In this document: positions 24,125 to 33,336 of the stretch, in pieces
Layout: each line of letters starts with the position of its first letter
Numbering within the stretch: position 1 is the first letter of the stretch
NCBI GenBank assembly: GCA_963743785.1
Contig: CAVURD010000031.1
Coordinates: 32,331-96,330 of the forward strand
From: Bog-473 sp963743785
Lineage (GTDB): Bacteria; Actinomycetota; Acidimicrobiia; Acidimicrobiales; RAAP-2
Reading direction: 5' to 3'
DNA: 64,000 nucleotides
The notes under the pieces: model-generated
Databases searched by the model: none
The model's input: the letters and a program-made list of their open reading frames with translations, nothing else
What the model was told of the DNA's origin: nothing
Program-made: the position numbers and the translations under genes

Positions 24125-24535
24125 CTATCGGATCGTGGACCGTCGGAGGCGTCTCCACCGGCGCGAGACGTGGACGGCCAGGTACACGACGAGCACGGCA
24201 GACGAGGTCAGGTGCCACCTGTCGAATGGCTGTGGGAGGGGGAGGAGCAGAGGAGCCCCCCGGCCCCAGTCGAGGATCCCTGAAACCACGACATTGATCG
24301 TGACGAAGGTGAGGATCGCATCCGACGCCAGGAGACGTAACTCGCGCTCGACCCGTGGGCGCAAGCGCATGAGCTGCGCGAGCATCCGAGCAATCCGGTG
24401 GCGACGCTGTGCCAGGTGGACAACGACCAGGCCGGCGAAGGCCAGCCCCACGTCCGCATGGATGGCGTTCCGGACGTGGAGGAGTTGCAGGGTCCCCAGT
24501 GCCGCCGCGAGGAAGGCCAGGAGGCCAAGGTGCAC
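24125..24535 (-). CDS. Small multi-spanning membrane protein, DUF4405/cytochrome b561-like
   Basis: 136 residues from GTG 24535. Four hydrophobic helices are visible, in two pairs: LGLLAFLAAALGTLQLLHV with VGLAFAGLVVVHL, then AILTFVTINVVVSGIL with LTSSAVLVVYLAVHV. Histidines sit at matching depths (IHADVG, VVVHL, RWHLTS, LAVHVSRRW), as expected for a haem-carrying DUF4405-type protein. The frame is open further upstream but lacks a start codon there, so the first residues may be missing or the true start may be affected by an indel. Last gene of the minus-strand block that begins with the GntR regulator. Confidence 0.55.
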   Translation of the reverse strand: MHLGLLAFLAAALGTLQLLHVRNAIHADVGLAFAGLVVVHLAQRRHRIARMLAQLMRLRPRVERELRLLASDAILTFVTINVVVSGILDWGRGAPLLLPLPQPFDRWHLTSSAVLVVYLAVHVSRRWRRLRRSTIR

Positions 24536-24734
24536 GAGCCAGCGAGACCTGGCACGCCACGCGGTCCGCGATCGGGCCGGTCGTTCGGCCGTGGCGCCGA
24601 GCGGCCCGCCCTTGCGCAGCTCCTGGGTTCTCGGTATCCATGGACGTCACCTTTCAATCTGGGTGGTCAGGTCTCCGACCGCACGGCGCTCGCCTACGCA
24701 TCCCGGAGGTCGTCACCGCTGCTTGGAGGGAGGG

Positions 24735-25593
24735 CTACGGCGGGCTCACGTAGCCGGCCAAGACGGAGTCGCCGTTACCGGCGTCGGCCATCGCCTGGTC
24801 GGTCCCGGTCTCGACGACGGAGAACCCGGTCCTATCGCCGTCCCCGTTCACCACGTCCGGGCCCGGCTGGCCGGGCGGGTCGTCGGTGACGATCGCCACG
24901 TGCACGGCCGACGGGTCTGCCCCGAGCGAGAGGCCGTAGACCGCCACGTCGCCCGGCGAAGCGACGTATCCGCTCGTCGCCGGGTGCCATTCGCCGTTGG
25001 CGACCCCCCACTCGTAGAAGCTGACGGCGCCGCCGTTGATCTCTCCCGGGGCCGTAGCCGTAGGTGAACTGCACTCCGGCCTCCTGCCAGGCCCAGGCGG
25101 CGAAGTCGGCGCACCACTCCTCGGCCTTCTCGCCGCTCGGGCAGCCCGCCGTGCCGGCGTCCCAGTAGGCGCTGAACTTGTTGCAGTAGGAGTTGGAGGG
25201 TTCGGTGCGGTACCCGACCTGGCTCTCGGCGATGGCCACGATGCGCTGGGGCACGCTCAAGCCGGCGAGGGTGGCCTCGCTCGGCACCGGGAAGGAATCG
25301 GTGTTCCCGACACCGCGTGCAGGGTCGCCACCAGGATGATCACGACCGCGCCGGCCCCGAGGATGAGCCCGAACCGGCGCCGTGCCTTTGCGCGGTCGAC
25401 GCGACCGCAGGGCGCCCCCGCCACGCAGCTCGGCGTTGGAAGCGTGTTCTACCGCCAAGGGCGGCCGCTGCGGCCCACGCCGCGGGTACGCCGAATCGAG
25501 CCCACGGGATGATCGGTCGCCCTGCCCCTCCATCGGGCGCCGGGGCGATGCGCCCACGAGCCCTCTGCTCGGCGCCGAGACCCGCCTGGTCAC
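24735..25593 (-). CDS. Secreted CHAP-domain amidase/peptidase, frameshifted as read
   Basis: The inferred protein of about 280 residues starts at GTG 25593 with a long basic cytoplasmic region, then a membrane/signal segment (FGLILGAGAVVIILVATLHA) and an extracytoplasmic CHAP domain. The catalytic cysteine is in EEWCADFAAWAWQEAG and the histidine in SAVHVAIVTDD; the segment SNSYCNKFSAYWDAG precedes them. Three frame changes (near 25360, 25303 and 25045) are needed to read it through. CHAP enzymes cleave peptidoglycan cross-links, so this is a likely wall hydrolase. Downstream of the ABC permease by 62 bp on the same strand. Confidence 0.68.
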
Positions 25594-25655
25594 CAAACGA
25601 CGTCCTTCGTCCCGGTCGAGCGGTTGTCGACCCAGTCGGTTCGGCTCATGACGTC

Positions 25656-26721
25656 TCAGGTTGCCCGGCGCCGGACCAGCCACACGGTCACGGCGATGAG
25701 CAGCACCGACAGCGCGAGCAGCCAGCCGCCCTCGATCCACTGGAACGGCCAGAACCGGCTGGCCGGCTGGTAGGTGGTCCATTGCGTGTAGCCGTGCTGG
25801 ACGAGGTACTGCCACGCGTCCGAGCGACTCGGGACCCCGCCTTTCCCGGGGAACTGGTGTCCCCTGGAGGACCTGGTCGAGCGCCGACTGGCTGGCCGGC
25901 TGGCCGCCCTTGGTCGTCCACTGCTGGCTGATGATCCACGCCGAACCGGGCACGTTCAGATTGCTGGTGACCAGCGGCGCCAGGTAGTGCTGGCGCAGGA
26001 ACCCCCCGGCTGCGACGGCGAGCCCGGCGTAGACGGCCAGGGTGGCGACGATCGCCGGGACGACCCGGCGGATGAGCATGCCGGCCAAGGCGCCGATCGC
26101 GAAGGCGGCCAGGGTCCAGGCGGCGAACGAGACCCCGCGCAGGTCGAACAGGCCGGAGGCGAACGGGGACGCCTCGAGCGTGACCTCCTTGGAGATGGAC
26201 AGGGCCTGGCTGCCCGCGGGGAAGTACGGCTGGTAGTACCAGGAGAACAGCACGCTGATGGCTCCGGCCGCGGCGGTCACCGCGACCGCGAGCACGACCA
26301 GCTTGGCGAGCGTCCAGCGCCACCGCCCCAAGCCCTGGGTCCAGGCGTAGCGGAAGGTGCCGCTCTCGAGCTCACGGGCCAGCACCGGCGCCCCGACGAA
26401 CGCCCCGATCAGTGCGGGCACTACCTGCAGAATGAGGCCGTTGGACAGAAATCCGTTGATGCCATTGAAGTTGTTGACCAGGTCACCGCAGGCGATGGAA
26501 CCTGCCGGGTGGCAGGCGGTCGCGGCGGCGTAGGCGTGGTGCAGCTGAAGGCCGGCGAGCCACAGGTACACGGCCAGCGCGCCCAGCAGCGCGGCCACGC
26601 CGGTCAGCGCGGTGCGGTGCTGGCGCCAGGTGACCCAGGCCATCCGCCGCCATGGCAGCGGCCGCAAGCCCGCGTCGTCCTCTTGACGGGCGGGCACGGT
26701 CGGAGCGGTCAGTACGGTCAT
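25656..26721 (-). CDS. ABC transporter permease, C-terminus frameshifted as read
   Basis: Begins at ATG 26721, overlapping the ATPase stop by 4 bp (ATGA). About six membrane helices are visible, including ALTGVAALLGALAVYLWLAG, LVVLAVAVTAAAGAISVLF, AAWTLAAFAIGALAGMLI and IVATLAVYAGLAVAAGGFL. Near 25857 the frame shifts; in the corrected frame the protein ends with WIEGGWLLALSVLLIAVTVWL and RRRAT at 25656, a natural final helix. It is the membrane half of a YtrA-regulated type exporter, probably responding to wall stress or a peptide antibiotic. Without the correction the frame runs into the CHAP gene. Confidence 0.72.
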
Positions 26722-27630
26722 CCCGTCACCTCCGACGGTTCGGCGCCCCGGGCGCGGGCCGGGCCCGGGCAGCGCCGCGGCGTCCGGTTCACGGAGGTAG
26801 GCGAGAGCGAGTTCTTCCAGGCCGACCGGATGCGCCTCCCAGCCCGGCGGGACCGGATCGTCCGCGGTGGCCCGGACCAGCAGGTGCGCCTGGGCCTCGC
26901 CACGGCGGATATGCACCACCGGCCGTTCGGCATAGGTCGCGGCCTCGGCGGCCGGGCCGGTGAGCACGCGGTGGCCGGCGAGCAGGTCATCGACCTCGCC
27001 GGCCATCTGCACCCGGCCTCGCGACAGCACGATGAGGTAGTCGGCCACCCGCTCGAGCTCGGTGAGCACGTGCGAGGACAGCAGCACCGACACGCCGTCG
27101 TCGACGGCCGCCGTCAGCACCGTGGCCATGAAGTCGTGCCGGGCGATCGGGTCGAGCATCGCCACCGGCTCATCGAGCACGAGCAGCCGCGGATGCCGGG
27201 CCAGCGCCAGGGTCAGCGCCAGCTGCGCCTGCTGGCCCCCCGACAATTTGCCCGCCTTGCGCTTGAGCGGGATACCCAGCTCGCCGAGCCGGCCCTCGGC
27301 GTAGGACTGGTCGAAGTGCCGGTTCAGGTTGCGGGTCAGGTGCAGCATGTCGGCGGCCGACAGGTTCTTGTACAGCGGCGTGTCCTGGGCGACGAACCCG
27401 ATGCCGTCCAGGGCGGCGAGCGACCCGGGCGGACGGCCGCCGAGCACGGTGAGGCCGCCCTCGGACGGCGCCGAAAGGCCGACCGCCAGGTTCAGCAGCG
27501 TGCTCTTGCCGGCGCCGTTCGGACCAACCAGCGCGGCCACGTGTCCTTCGGGAATGGCGAGGGAGCACTCGCGCAGCGCCCGAGTGCGGCCGTAGCGCTT
27601 GCCCAGGCCGGTTGCCTCGATGACGTTCAT
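26718..27630 (-). CDS. ABC transporter ATP-binding protein
   Basis: About 303 residues from ATG 27630. Walker A is GPNGAGKSTLL (residues 36-46), the Q-loop region is IGFVAQDTPLYKNL, the signature LSGGQQAQLALTLALA and Walker B LLVLDEPVAMLDP, with the switch histidine in LLSSHVLTELE. A C-terminal region of about 80 residues follows. The last 15 codons are out of frame: a slip in a G/C run near 26757-26775 makes it appear fused to the permease, whereas the corrected end (GAEPSEVTG, stop 26718) gives the expected ATGA overlap. It couples to the GntR gene by another ATGA overlap. Confidence 0.85.
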
Positions 27631-28154
27631 GCAACGCCCTCCGTTTCGCCGTCGGCCGCGCCGCCGCGGGTGCCCGTCCCGCTGCGGCGCTCATAGAAAT
27701 CCCGCAGCTCACTGGCGACGAGCGCCACGATCCCGTTCTCGTCCAGCCCCGCCGCGTCTGCCTTGGCCAGCCAGCCGTGCAGGGAACGCCGAAGTCCGGT
27801 CAGCTCTGGGAGCGCGACCTGGTTGAGGGTGGCCAAGATGAACGTGCCCTGGCCGGGCCGCCCGACGATGAGGCCCTTGGTCTCGAGCTCGCGGTAGGCC
27901 TTGGACACCGTGTTCGGGTTGATGGCCAGCGAGGCGACCACGTCCCGGACCTTGGGCAGTTGGTCGCCGGGCTTGAGGTAGCCGAGACGCAGGGCGTGCT
28001 CGACCTGGTGGACGAGCTGCAGGTAGGTCGGCACACCCGAGGCGGGGTCGAGCCGGAACTCGATCGGCGACACCGGACCGCTGGCCCGCGCCGGGGGATG
28101 CGCGTTCGCTTCGACGGCGAGTCTTTGCGTCGTTGTCCTATTGTCATAAGACAA
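27627..28154 (-). CDS. GntR-family transcriptional regulator, YtrA type
   Basis: 175 residues. A winged-helix GntR domain (about residues 30-105) has YLQLVHQVEHALRLGYLKPGDQLPKVRDV and NPNTVSKAYRELETKGLI, each given in shortened form; the short C-terminal helical region lacks a FadR/HutC ligand domain, which is the YtrA layout. Such regulators sit first in operons with ABC exporters and repress them until envelope or antibiotic stress. The stop overlaps the ATPase start (ATGA). ATG 28154 is preceded by an unusual N-terminal extension of about 25 residues before the DNA-binding domain. Confidence 0.88.
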   Translation of the reverse strand: MSYDNRTTTQRLAVEANAHPPARASGPVSPIEFRLDPASGVPTYLQLVHQVEHALRLGYLKPGDQLPKVRDVVASLAINPNTVSKAYRELETKGLIVGRPGQGTFILATLNQVALPELTGLRRSLHGWLAKADAAGLDENGIVALVASELRDFYERRSGTGTRGGAADGETEGVA

Positions 28155-28356
28155 GCCTAGAGAAGGCGCATCGTTGTGTCAACGCCAGAGGAAACCGAAG
28201 CGGAAGTCGCCCCCGTCGCCCACGGCGAACCGGGCGTGGAACGCCCGGCCAAAGAGGGCGTTGATCAACTCCTTCTTAGGCGAAGCCCGGACCCGCACGG
28301 TGGCGGCGGCGAACGACAAGGCCACGGCGCGGCGGGACAAACCGCTGCGGAGCTGA

Positions 28357-28593
28357 TCAGAGATTGACCACGGGGCACGTGATGGTGCGGGTGATGCCTT
28401 CGATCAACTGCAGTTGGCCGACCACCAGGCGGCCGAGCTCGTCAATTGAGCCAGCCTCGGTGCGGGCGATGACGTCATAAGGGCCGGTCACGTCCTCGGC
28501 CAGGACCACCCCGTCGATCTCGCCCATCCGTCGTGCCACATCGACCGACCGCCCAACTTCGGTCTGAACGAGCACGTACGCGTGGACGGTCAT
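28357..28593 (-). CDS. Stand-alone Lrp/AsnC ligand-binding (RAM) domain protein
   Basis: 78 residues that match only the C-terminal effector domain of Lrp/AsnC regulators: TVHAYVLVQTEVG opens the first strand, VVLAEDVTGPYDVIART is the hallmark core and GITRTITCPVVNL the last strand. There is no helix-turn-helix, so it cannot bind DNA by itself. Free-standing RAM proteins are common in actinobacteria and archaea and may bind amino acids or modulate full Lrp proteins. ATG 28593 faces the MFS gene with only 21 bp between start codons, so the two share a control region. Confidence 0.85.
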   Translation of the reverse strand: MTVHAYVLVQTEVGRSVDVARRMGEIDGVVLAEDVTGPYDVIARTEAGSIDELGRLVVGQLQLIEGITRTITCPVVNL

Positions 28594-28614
28594 GGCACAC
28601 CGTACATTGGCGTC

Positions 28615-29958
28615 ATGCCGATGGCCCCGAGGATCGAGCAGTTCCGGGACCTCGTCCGACAGGCGTGGGCCGACCTCGTTGATCAGGCGAATCCGGTCGG
28701 TCGCCTCTCCCTCGTCCAGATCTGCATGTCCGCCGGCGCCACCTTGGTCACCATCTCGCTGGCTGGTTCCCTGTTCTTCTCCATCTCGCCCAATGAGGCA
28801 AAGAGCAAGGTCCTCTTCTACCTGCTCTTCACCTTGGCTCCCTTCGCCGTCATCTCGCCCCTCCTCGGTCCCCTCATCGACCGGAGCCGGGGAGCCCGCC
28901 GGGCCATGGTCGTCTTCGCCGCGGTCGGCCAAGCCGTCATCTGCCCCTTTATGGCGCGTGATGTCCACAGCCTGCTGCTCTTTCCCGAGGCGTTCTTGGT
29001 GTTGGTGTTCTCGAAGCTGTACGTGGTGACCAGAGGTGCCCTGGTGCCCGAGGTGTCGGCGCTCAGCGTTCCCGATGCCTCGGGCCAGCAGGCGGGCTAC
29101 GCCACCCTCAACGCCCGGCTGACGCTCCTGGGCACGCTGGCCGGTTTCGCCATTTCGGTGCCCGGAGGGATCATCTTGAAGTTGGGCGGGGCAGCCAGCG
29201 TCTTGGTGTTCTGCGCCTTCGTGTTCGTGGCGGCCGCGGTGTCCGGCTACCGGCTGCCGATCGTCGGGCATCATCGACGAGGCAATCTGGCGAACCCGAA
29301 CGCCAGGGCGGCCGAGGCTCCGAGTGCGACGTCGACGGTGGCTGCCACGCCGGTCGACGACCGACCCCCTGATGTGATCCGCCTGCAACCGGTCGCTCAC
29401 CCCGAGGTGCTGCTCGGGCTCACCGCCATGTCGATCATCCGCGGCCTGCAGGGCTTCCAGATCTTCCTGCTGGCCTTCGGTCTCCGGCGGCTGCACGTGG
29501 GGCTCTACGTCTACGGTCTGGCCCTGGGCGCGGCCGGTATCGGGTCCATCGTCGGCCTGGCGCTGGTCGGCCGGTTGCGCGAGCGACTGAACGAGCAGCA
29601 TTTGCTCCTGCTCTCCCTCTGGCTCATCGCCGTCTCGTCGGCCGGCGCGGCGGTATGGGGCACGTTGGTCGCTCAGGTCGGGCTGGCCTTCCTGGTCGGG
29701 CTGGCCGGGGCGGTGGCGCAACCATCGTTCGATGCCATGACCCAGCGCTACATCCCCCAATCGGCCCAGGGTCGGGCGTTCGCCCGCTTCGCCACGCGGC
29801 AGCAGCTGGTCTGGGTGTTGGGGGCGCTGATTCCGGTGGTGGTGGCGTTCACGCTGCCCCAAGGCGACGCCGTGATGGCCATACTGGCCGGGCTGGGTGG
29901 ACTGACGTACGTGACCGGTCGGCGCGCCCTGCGGGCGCCGCGGGTGGCTCGGGGCTAG
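28615..29958 (+). CDS. MFS-type exporter
   Basis: 447 residues from ATG 28615, with roughly 12 hydrophobic helices split by a hydrophilic loop near residues 220-260. The early segment LVTISLAGSLFFSISPNEAKSK and LLGPLIDRSRGARRAMVVF (the MFS loop 2-3 basic motif) mark the N-terminal bundle; AGIGSIVGLALVGRLRERL is the matching loop in the second. No substrate can be deduced. Divergent with the Lrp-like domain gene, which may modulate it. The 3' end carries inverted repeats just after the stop. Confidence 0.82.
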   Translation: MPMAPRIEQFRDLVRQAWADLVDQANPVGRLSLVQICMSAGATLVTISLAGSLFFSISPNEAKSKVLFYLLFTLAPFAVISPLLGPLIDRSRGARRAMVVFAAVGQAVICPFMARDVHSLLLFPEAFLVLVFSKLYVVTRGALVPEVSALSVPDASGQQAGYATLNARLTLLGTLAGFAISVPGGIILKLGGAASVLVFCAFVFVAAAVSGYRLPIVGHHRRGNLANPNARAAEAPSATSTVAATPVDDRPPDVIRLQPVAHPEVLLGLTAMSIIRGLQGFQIFLLAFGLRRLHVGLYVYGLALGAAGIGSIVGLALVGRLRERLNEQHLLLLSLWLIAVSSAGAAVWGTLVAQVGLAFLVGLAGAVAQPSFDAMTQRYIPQSAQGRAFARFATRQQLVWVLGALIPVVVAFTLPQGDAVMAILAGLGGLTYVTGRRALRAPRVARG

Positions 29959-29999
29959 GCCGCTTCGCTCTTCGTTCGCTAGCCCAGCGACTGCGAACG
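29952..29999 (+). terminator. Two overlapping inverted repeats after the MFS stop
   Basis: GGGCTAG (29952-29958) pairs with CTAGCCC (29979-29985), and CGTTCGC (29973-29979) pairs with GCGAACG (29993-29999). The stems share bases, so only one can form at a time. A short T-containing run (gtttgc) follows. This could be an MFS terminator or the subterminal hairpin of the left end of the TnpB element that starts at 30043. Confidence 0.45.
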
Positions 30000-30042
30000 T
30001 TTGCCCGCTTTGGCTGTCACAGCCCCGGATCAGGCTCGGGGT

Positions 30043-31418
30043 GTGCCACGACAACGACAAGGAGAAAGGGTCCTCCACCGCACAGCCGGGTGGAGTTGCG
30101 GGTGACCCGGCCCAGCGCGAGCGGTGCTTCGCCTCTTGCGCTCGGGGGGTGACCTGTGGGCGGCCGTGCTCGAGCTCAACGCCCTGCGGCGCCGGCGCGG
30201 CGATGCGCCGGTCGTCAACTATCAGGAACTGTGCCGTGAGCTGTCCCGGGCCGGACCGGGCTGCGCGGGTGAGCTGTCGAGCACCGGGGCTCGTTCCATC
30301 CTGCGTCGCTACGCCGATGCCTGGTTCGCCGCCGCGGCCGCCCGCCGGGCCGGCGATGGCCGGGTCCATTTCCCGAGGCGCCGCAGGTCGTTGATGCCCT
30401 CTCGCTACTACGCCGGGACCTTTTCCCTTACAGGGCGGCACCTGATCTTGCCGACGGCCCGGGGGGCGGCGCCGTTGGCCCTGCGCCTCACCCGCGAGGT
30501 CCCCTATGACGAGTCCTCGGTGCGGTCGGTCACCCTGCTCAACTCGGGCCCCAAGCTTTGTAGATGTGACGCCGAGGTTACCGGTCGCCTCCTATGTACG
30601 AAGGCACCGAACCCGACGCGGAGCGGGTGGCCGGCGTGGACCTCGGGATCATCCATCCCTTCGCCGTCGCCGGTGCAGGCACCGCGCTGGTGGTGTCGGG
30701 CCGGGCCATCCGAGCGGAGCACCGCCTGCACCTGGCCGAGAAGAAGGCCCGGGCCAGGGCTGTGGCAAGGCGGGCTCCGACAGAAGGGCCAGACCGGCTC
30801 GCGGCGCTGGCGCAAGTACCGGGCCACGACCAGGCGGCTCGAGCTACGCCACCGGCGCCGGGTAGCCCAGGGCAACCACGAAGCGGCCCGGGCCGTGATC
30901 GAGTTTGCCGTGGCGGCCGGCATCGGCACCCTCGCGATCGGCGATCCGAGGGGCCTGCTGACAAGAACGACGCCGGGCGACGCCAGAACCTGGCCGTGTC
31001 CAACTGGCGGCCCGGACAGGCGATCGCGGCCCTCTCGGACAAGGCCCAACTGGCGGGCATCGTCATCGAACTGGTCGACGAACGGGGGACGAGTTCGACC
31101 TGCCCGAGGTGCCAAGCCAAGGTGGCCAAGCCCAAGGGCCGACGGTTTTTCTGTAGCACCTGTGGACTGGAAGCCCACCGAGACGTGGTGGGCGCCGTCA
31201 ACATCGCCTCGAGAGGGACTCGAGGTGGAGAGACCTTTGACCCGGACGGGTTGAAGGTCATGCACCGTCGAGCCGGCCGGCACTTGCCCGGCCGGACCCG
31301 GCGTGACCCGCGGCGAGTGAAGATGGATCGCCATCGTGGCTCCGTGGATCCCTGGCCGGCTGTGGCCCGCCCCGAGAACCTCGGGGAGTCGCTCGATCCG
31401 ACCGCTTCCGCGGCCTGA
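30043..31418 (+). pseudogene. tnpB: TnpB (IS605/IS607 OrfB-type) RNA-guided nuclease gene, multiply frameshifted
   Basis: A TnpB of about 450 residues is spread over three frames. N-terminal part: ERVLHRTA, AQRERCF-like and LLRSGGDLWAAVLELNALR. RuvC-I is GVDLGIIHPFAVAG with the catalytic Asp; the bridge-helix-like RRWRKYRATTRRLELRHRR follows; RuvC-II is IGTLAIGDPRG; the zinc ribbon is CPRCQAK with FCSTCG; RuvC-III is AHRDVVGAVNIA. At least six slips are needed (about 30083, 30102, 30127, 30565, 30770, 30960). No TnpA transposase is adjacent. TnpB cleaves the empty donor site guided by an omega RNA from its own 3' end. Either a decayed element or a consensus-error hot spot. Confidence 0.8.
31370..31386 (+). 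ncRNA. Perfect 7-bp hairpin in the tnpB tail, candidate omega RNA element
   Basis: CCCCGAG (31370-31376), loop AAC, CTCGGGG (31380-31386). It lies in the last 20 codons of tnpB, where TnpB elements usually encode the 3' part of the guide-RNA scaffold. The RNA boundaries cannot be fixed without the element's right end. Only 52 bp separate tnpB from the convergent pckG stop. Confidence 0.35.
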
Positions 31419-31470
31419 CGAGGAATCGCCGGCCCGAGCCACAAACGGGGCGAAGGTTGGGGGTTACAGC

Positions 31471-33264
31471 CTAGCCGAGACGCTCTTCGAGCTCGTTGAC
31501 GGCCTTGGTCAAGGCGGCCGGGAGGCGATCGCCGAACTTGGCGAAGTGCTCACGGATGGAGGGCACTTCGGCCTTCCACTCGTCGCTGTCGACGCGCAGG
31601 AGCTCGGCCATGTCCTCTTTCGACACGTCGAGGCCGTCGACGTCGATGGCGTCGGGCGTCGGGATCCAGCCGATGGGGCTGTCCTCGGCCTCGGCCTTGC
31701 CGCCCACCCGGTCGAAGACCCACTCGAGCACCCGGGAGTTTTCGCCGTAGCCCGGCCACAGCCACTTCCCGTCGGCATCCTTGCGGAACCAGTTGACGTA
31801 GAAGATCTTGGGGAGAAGGTCGCGGTCCGATGCTTCCGCACCGATGGTGAGCCAGTGGGCGAAGTAGTCAGCCATGTTGTACCCGCAGAACGGCAGCATG
31901 GCGAAAGGGTCGCGCCGCAGTTTGCCCACGGCGCCGGCGGCGGCGGCGGTCGTCTCCGAGGCCATGATGGAACCCAGGAAGACGCCGTGCTCCCAGTCGT
32001 GGGACTGGAAGACCAGCGGCACCACCGAGGCGCGGCGGCCGCCGAAGAGGATGGCCGAGATCGGCACGCCCTCGGGGTCCTCCCATTCGGGCGCGATGGC
32101 CGGGTCCTGGGCGGCCGGCGTGGTGAAGCGGGCGTTGGGATGGGCGGCCGGCGTCCCCGAGGCCGGGGTCCAGTCCTGACCCTTCCAGTCGGTGAGGTGG
32201 GCCGGGGGCTCGTCCGTCATGCCCTCCCACCACACGTCGCCGTCGTCGGTCAGCGCGGTGTTGGTGAAGATGCAGTTGCCGTCGAGGGTCAGCATGGCGT
32301 TGGGGTTGGTGTGGGTGTTGGTGCCCGGGGCCACGCCGAAGAAGCCGGCTTCAGGGTTGATGGCGTAGAGGCGGCCGTCGTCGCCGAACTTCATCCAGCA
32401 GATGTCGTCACCCACCGTCTCGACCTTCCAGCCCTCGAGGGACGGGATGAGCATGGCCAGGTTGGTCTTGCCACAGGCCGACGGGAACGCGCCGGTGACG
32501 TAGCGGGTCTCGCCCTCGGGCGAGGTGAGCTTCAGGATCAGCATGTGCTCGGCCAGCCAGCCGTCGTCACGGGCCATGACCGAGGCGATGCGCAGGGCGA
32601 AGCACTTCTTGCCGAGCAGCGCGTTGCCGCCGTAGCCGGAGCCGTAGGAGGTGATCTCCCGGGTCTCGGGGAAGTGCACGATGTACTTGTTCTCGGCATC
32701 GCAGGGCCAGGGAACGTCGGCCTGGCCGGGTTCGAGCGGCGCCCCCACCGAGTGGAGGCAGGGGACGAATTCGCCGTCGGCTCCGAGGACCTCGAGCGCA
32801 CCGGTTCCCATGCGGGTCATGATGCGCATGGACACGGCCACATAGGGCGAGTCGGTGATCTCGACGCCGATGTGGGCGATCTCCGAGCCGAGCGGGCCCA
32901 TGGAGTACGGGACCACGTACATGGTGCGGCCGCGCATGCAGCCGGCGAAGAGCCCATCGAGGAAGGTGCGCATCTCGGCCGGGTCACGCCAGTTGTTGGT
33001 CGGTCCGGCGTCGATCTCCTTCTCGGAACAGATGAAGGTCCGGTCCTCGACCCGGGCCACGTCGCCGGGGTCGGAATGGGCCCAGTAGCTATTCGGTCGT
33101 TTGGCGTCGGCCAGCTTGGTGAACGTGCCGCTCTCGACCAGGGTCTGGCACAGTCGGTCGTACTCGTCGGCGGAACCGTCGCACCACTCAATGCGGTCGG
33201 GCGTCGTCAGCTCGGCCACCCGATCGACCCAGGAGAGGAGTTTGGCGTTCGTAGTGGGGGGCAT
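31471..33264 (-). CDS. pckG: Phosphoenolpyruvate carboxykinase (GTP)
   Basis: 597 residues, the normal length of the GTP-dependent enzyme. It converts oxaloacetate plus GTP to PEP for gluconeogenesis. The P-loop with the active-site cysteine is AFPSACGKTNLAML, the metal site is GDDICWMKFG, GNALLGKKCFALRIA lies before it, and the nucleotide-binding region has FFGVAPGTNTHTNP and FGGRRASVVPLV. GVFLGSIMASETTAAA and FCGYNMADYFAHWL are family-specific. ATG 33264 gives the standard N-terminus. Divergent from thiL with 72 bp between starts. Complements the glp operon by allowing growth on glycerol-linked or C2/C4 carbon. Confidence 0.96.
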   Translation of the reverse strand: MPPTTNAKLLSWVDRVAELTTPDRIEWCDGSADEYDRLCQTLVESGTFTKLADAKRPNSYWAHSDPGDVARVEDRTFICSEKEIDAGPTNNWRDPAEMRTFLDGLFAGCMRGRTMYVVPYSMGPLGSEIAHIGVEITDSPYVAVSMRIMTRMGTGALEVLGADGEFVPCLHSVGAPLEPGQADVPWPCDAENKYIVHFPETREITSYGSGYGGNALLGKKCFALRIASVMARDDGWLAEHMLILKLTSPEGETRYVTGAFPSACGKTNLAMLIPSLEGWKVETVGDDICWMKFGDDGRLYAINPEAGFFGVAPGTNTHTNPNAMLTLDGNCIFTNTALTDDGDVWWEGMTDEPPAHLTDWKGQDWTPASGTPAAHPNARFTTPAAQDPAIAPEWEDPEGVPISAILFGGRRASVVPLVFQSHDWEHGVFLGSIMASETTAAAAGAVGKLRRDPFAMLPFCGYNMADYFAHWLTIGAEASDRDLLPKIFYVNWFRKDADGKWLWPGYGENSRVLEWVFDRVGGKAEAEDSPIGWIPTPDAIDVDGLDVSKEDMAELLRVDSDEWKAEVPSIREHFAKFGDRLPAALTKAVNELEERLG

Positions 33265-33336
33265 GGTGAAAGGGGTCTGCTCCTTCTTCCGGTTCTTCCG
33301 GCCGGTATGTGTGGCGTCCAATGCTAGGCATGTGGC

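Noticed and set aside
24832..27630. Apparent 932-residue fusion of ABC ATPase, permease and CHAP protein on the minus strand
   Set aside because: The fusion arises only from frame slips at about 26765 and 25857; correcting them restores ATGA overlaps and natural C-termini for separate proteins.
28357..30441. 694-residue minus-strand frame opposite the MFS gene
   Set aside because: Only its last 78 codons (the Lrp domain) are real; the rest is antisense to a clear transporter.
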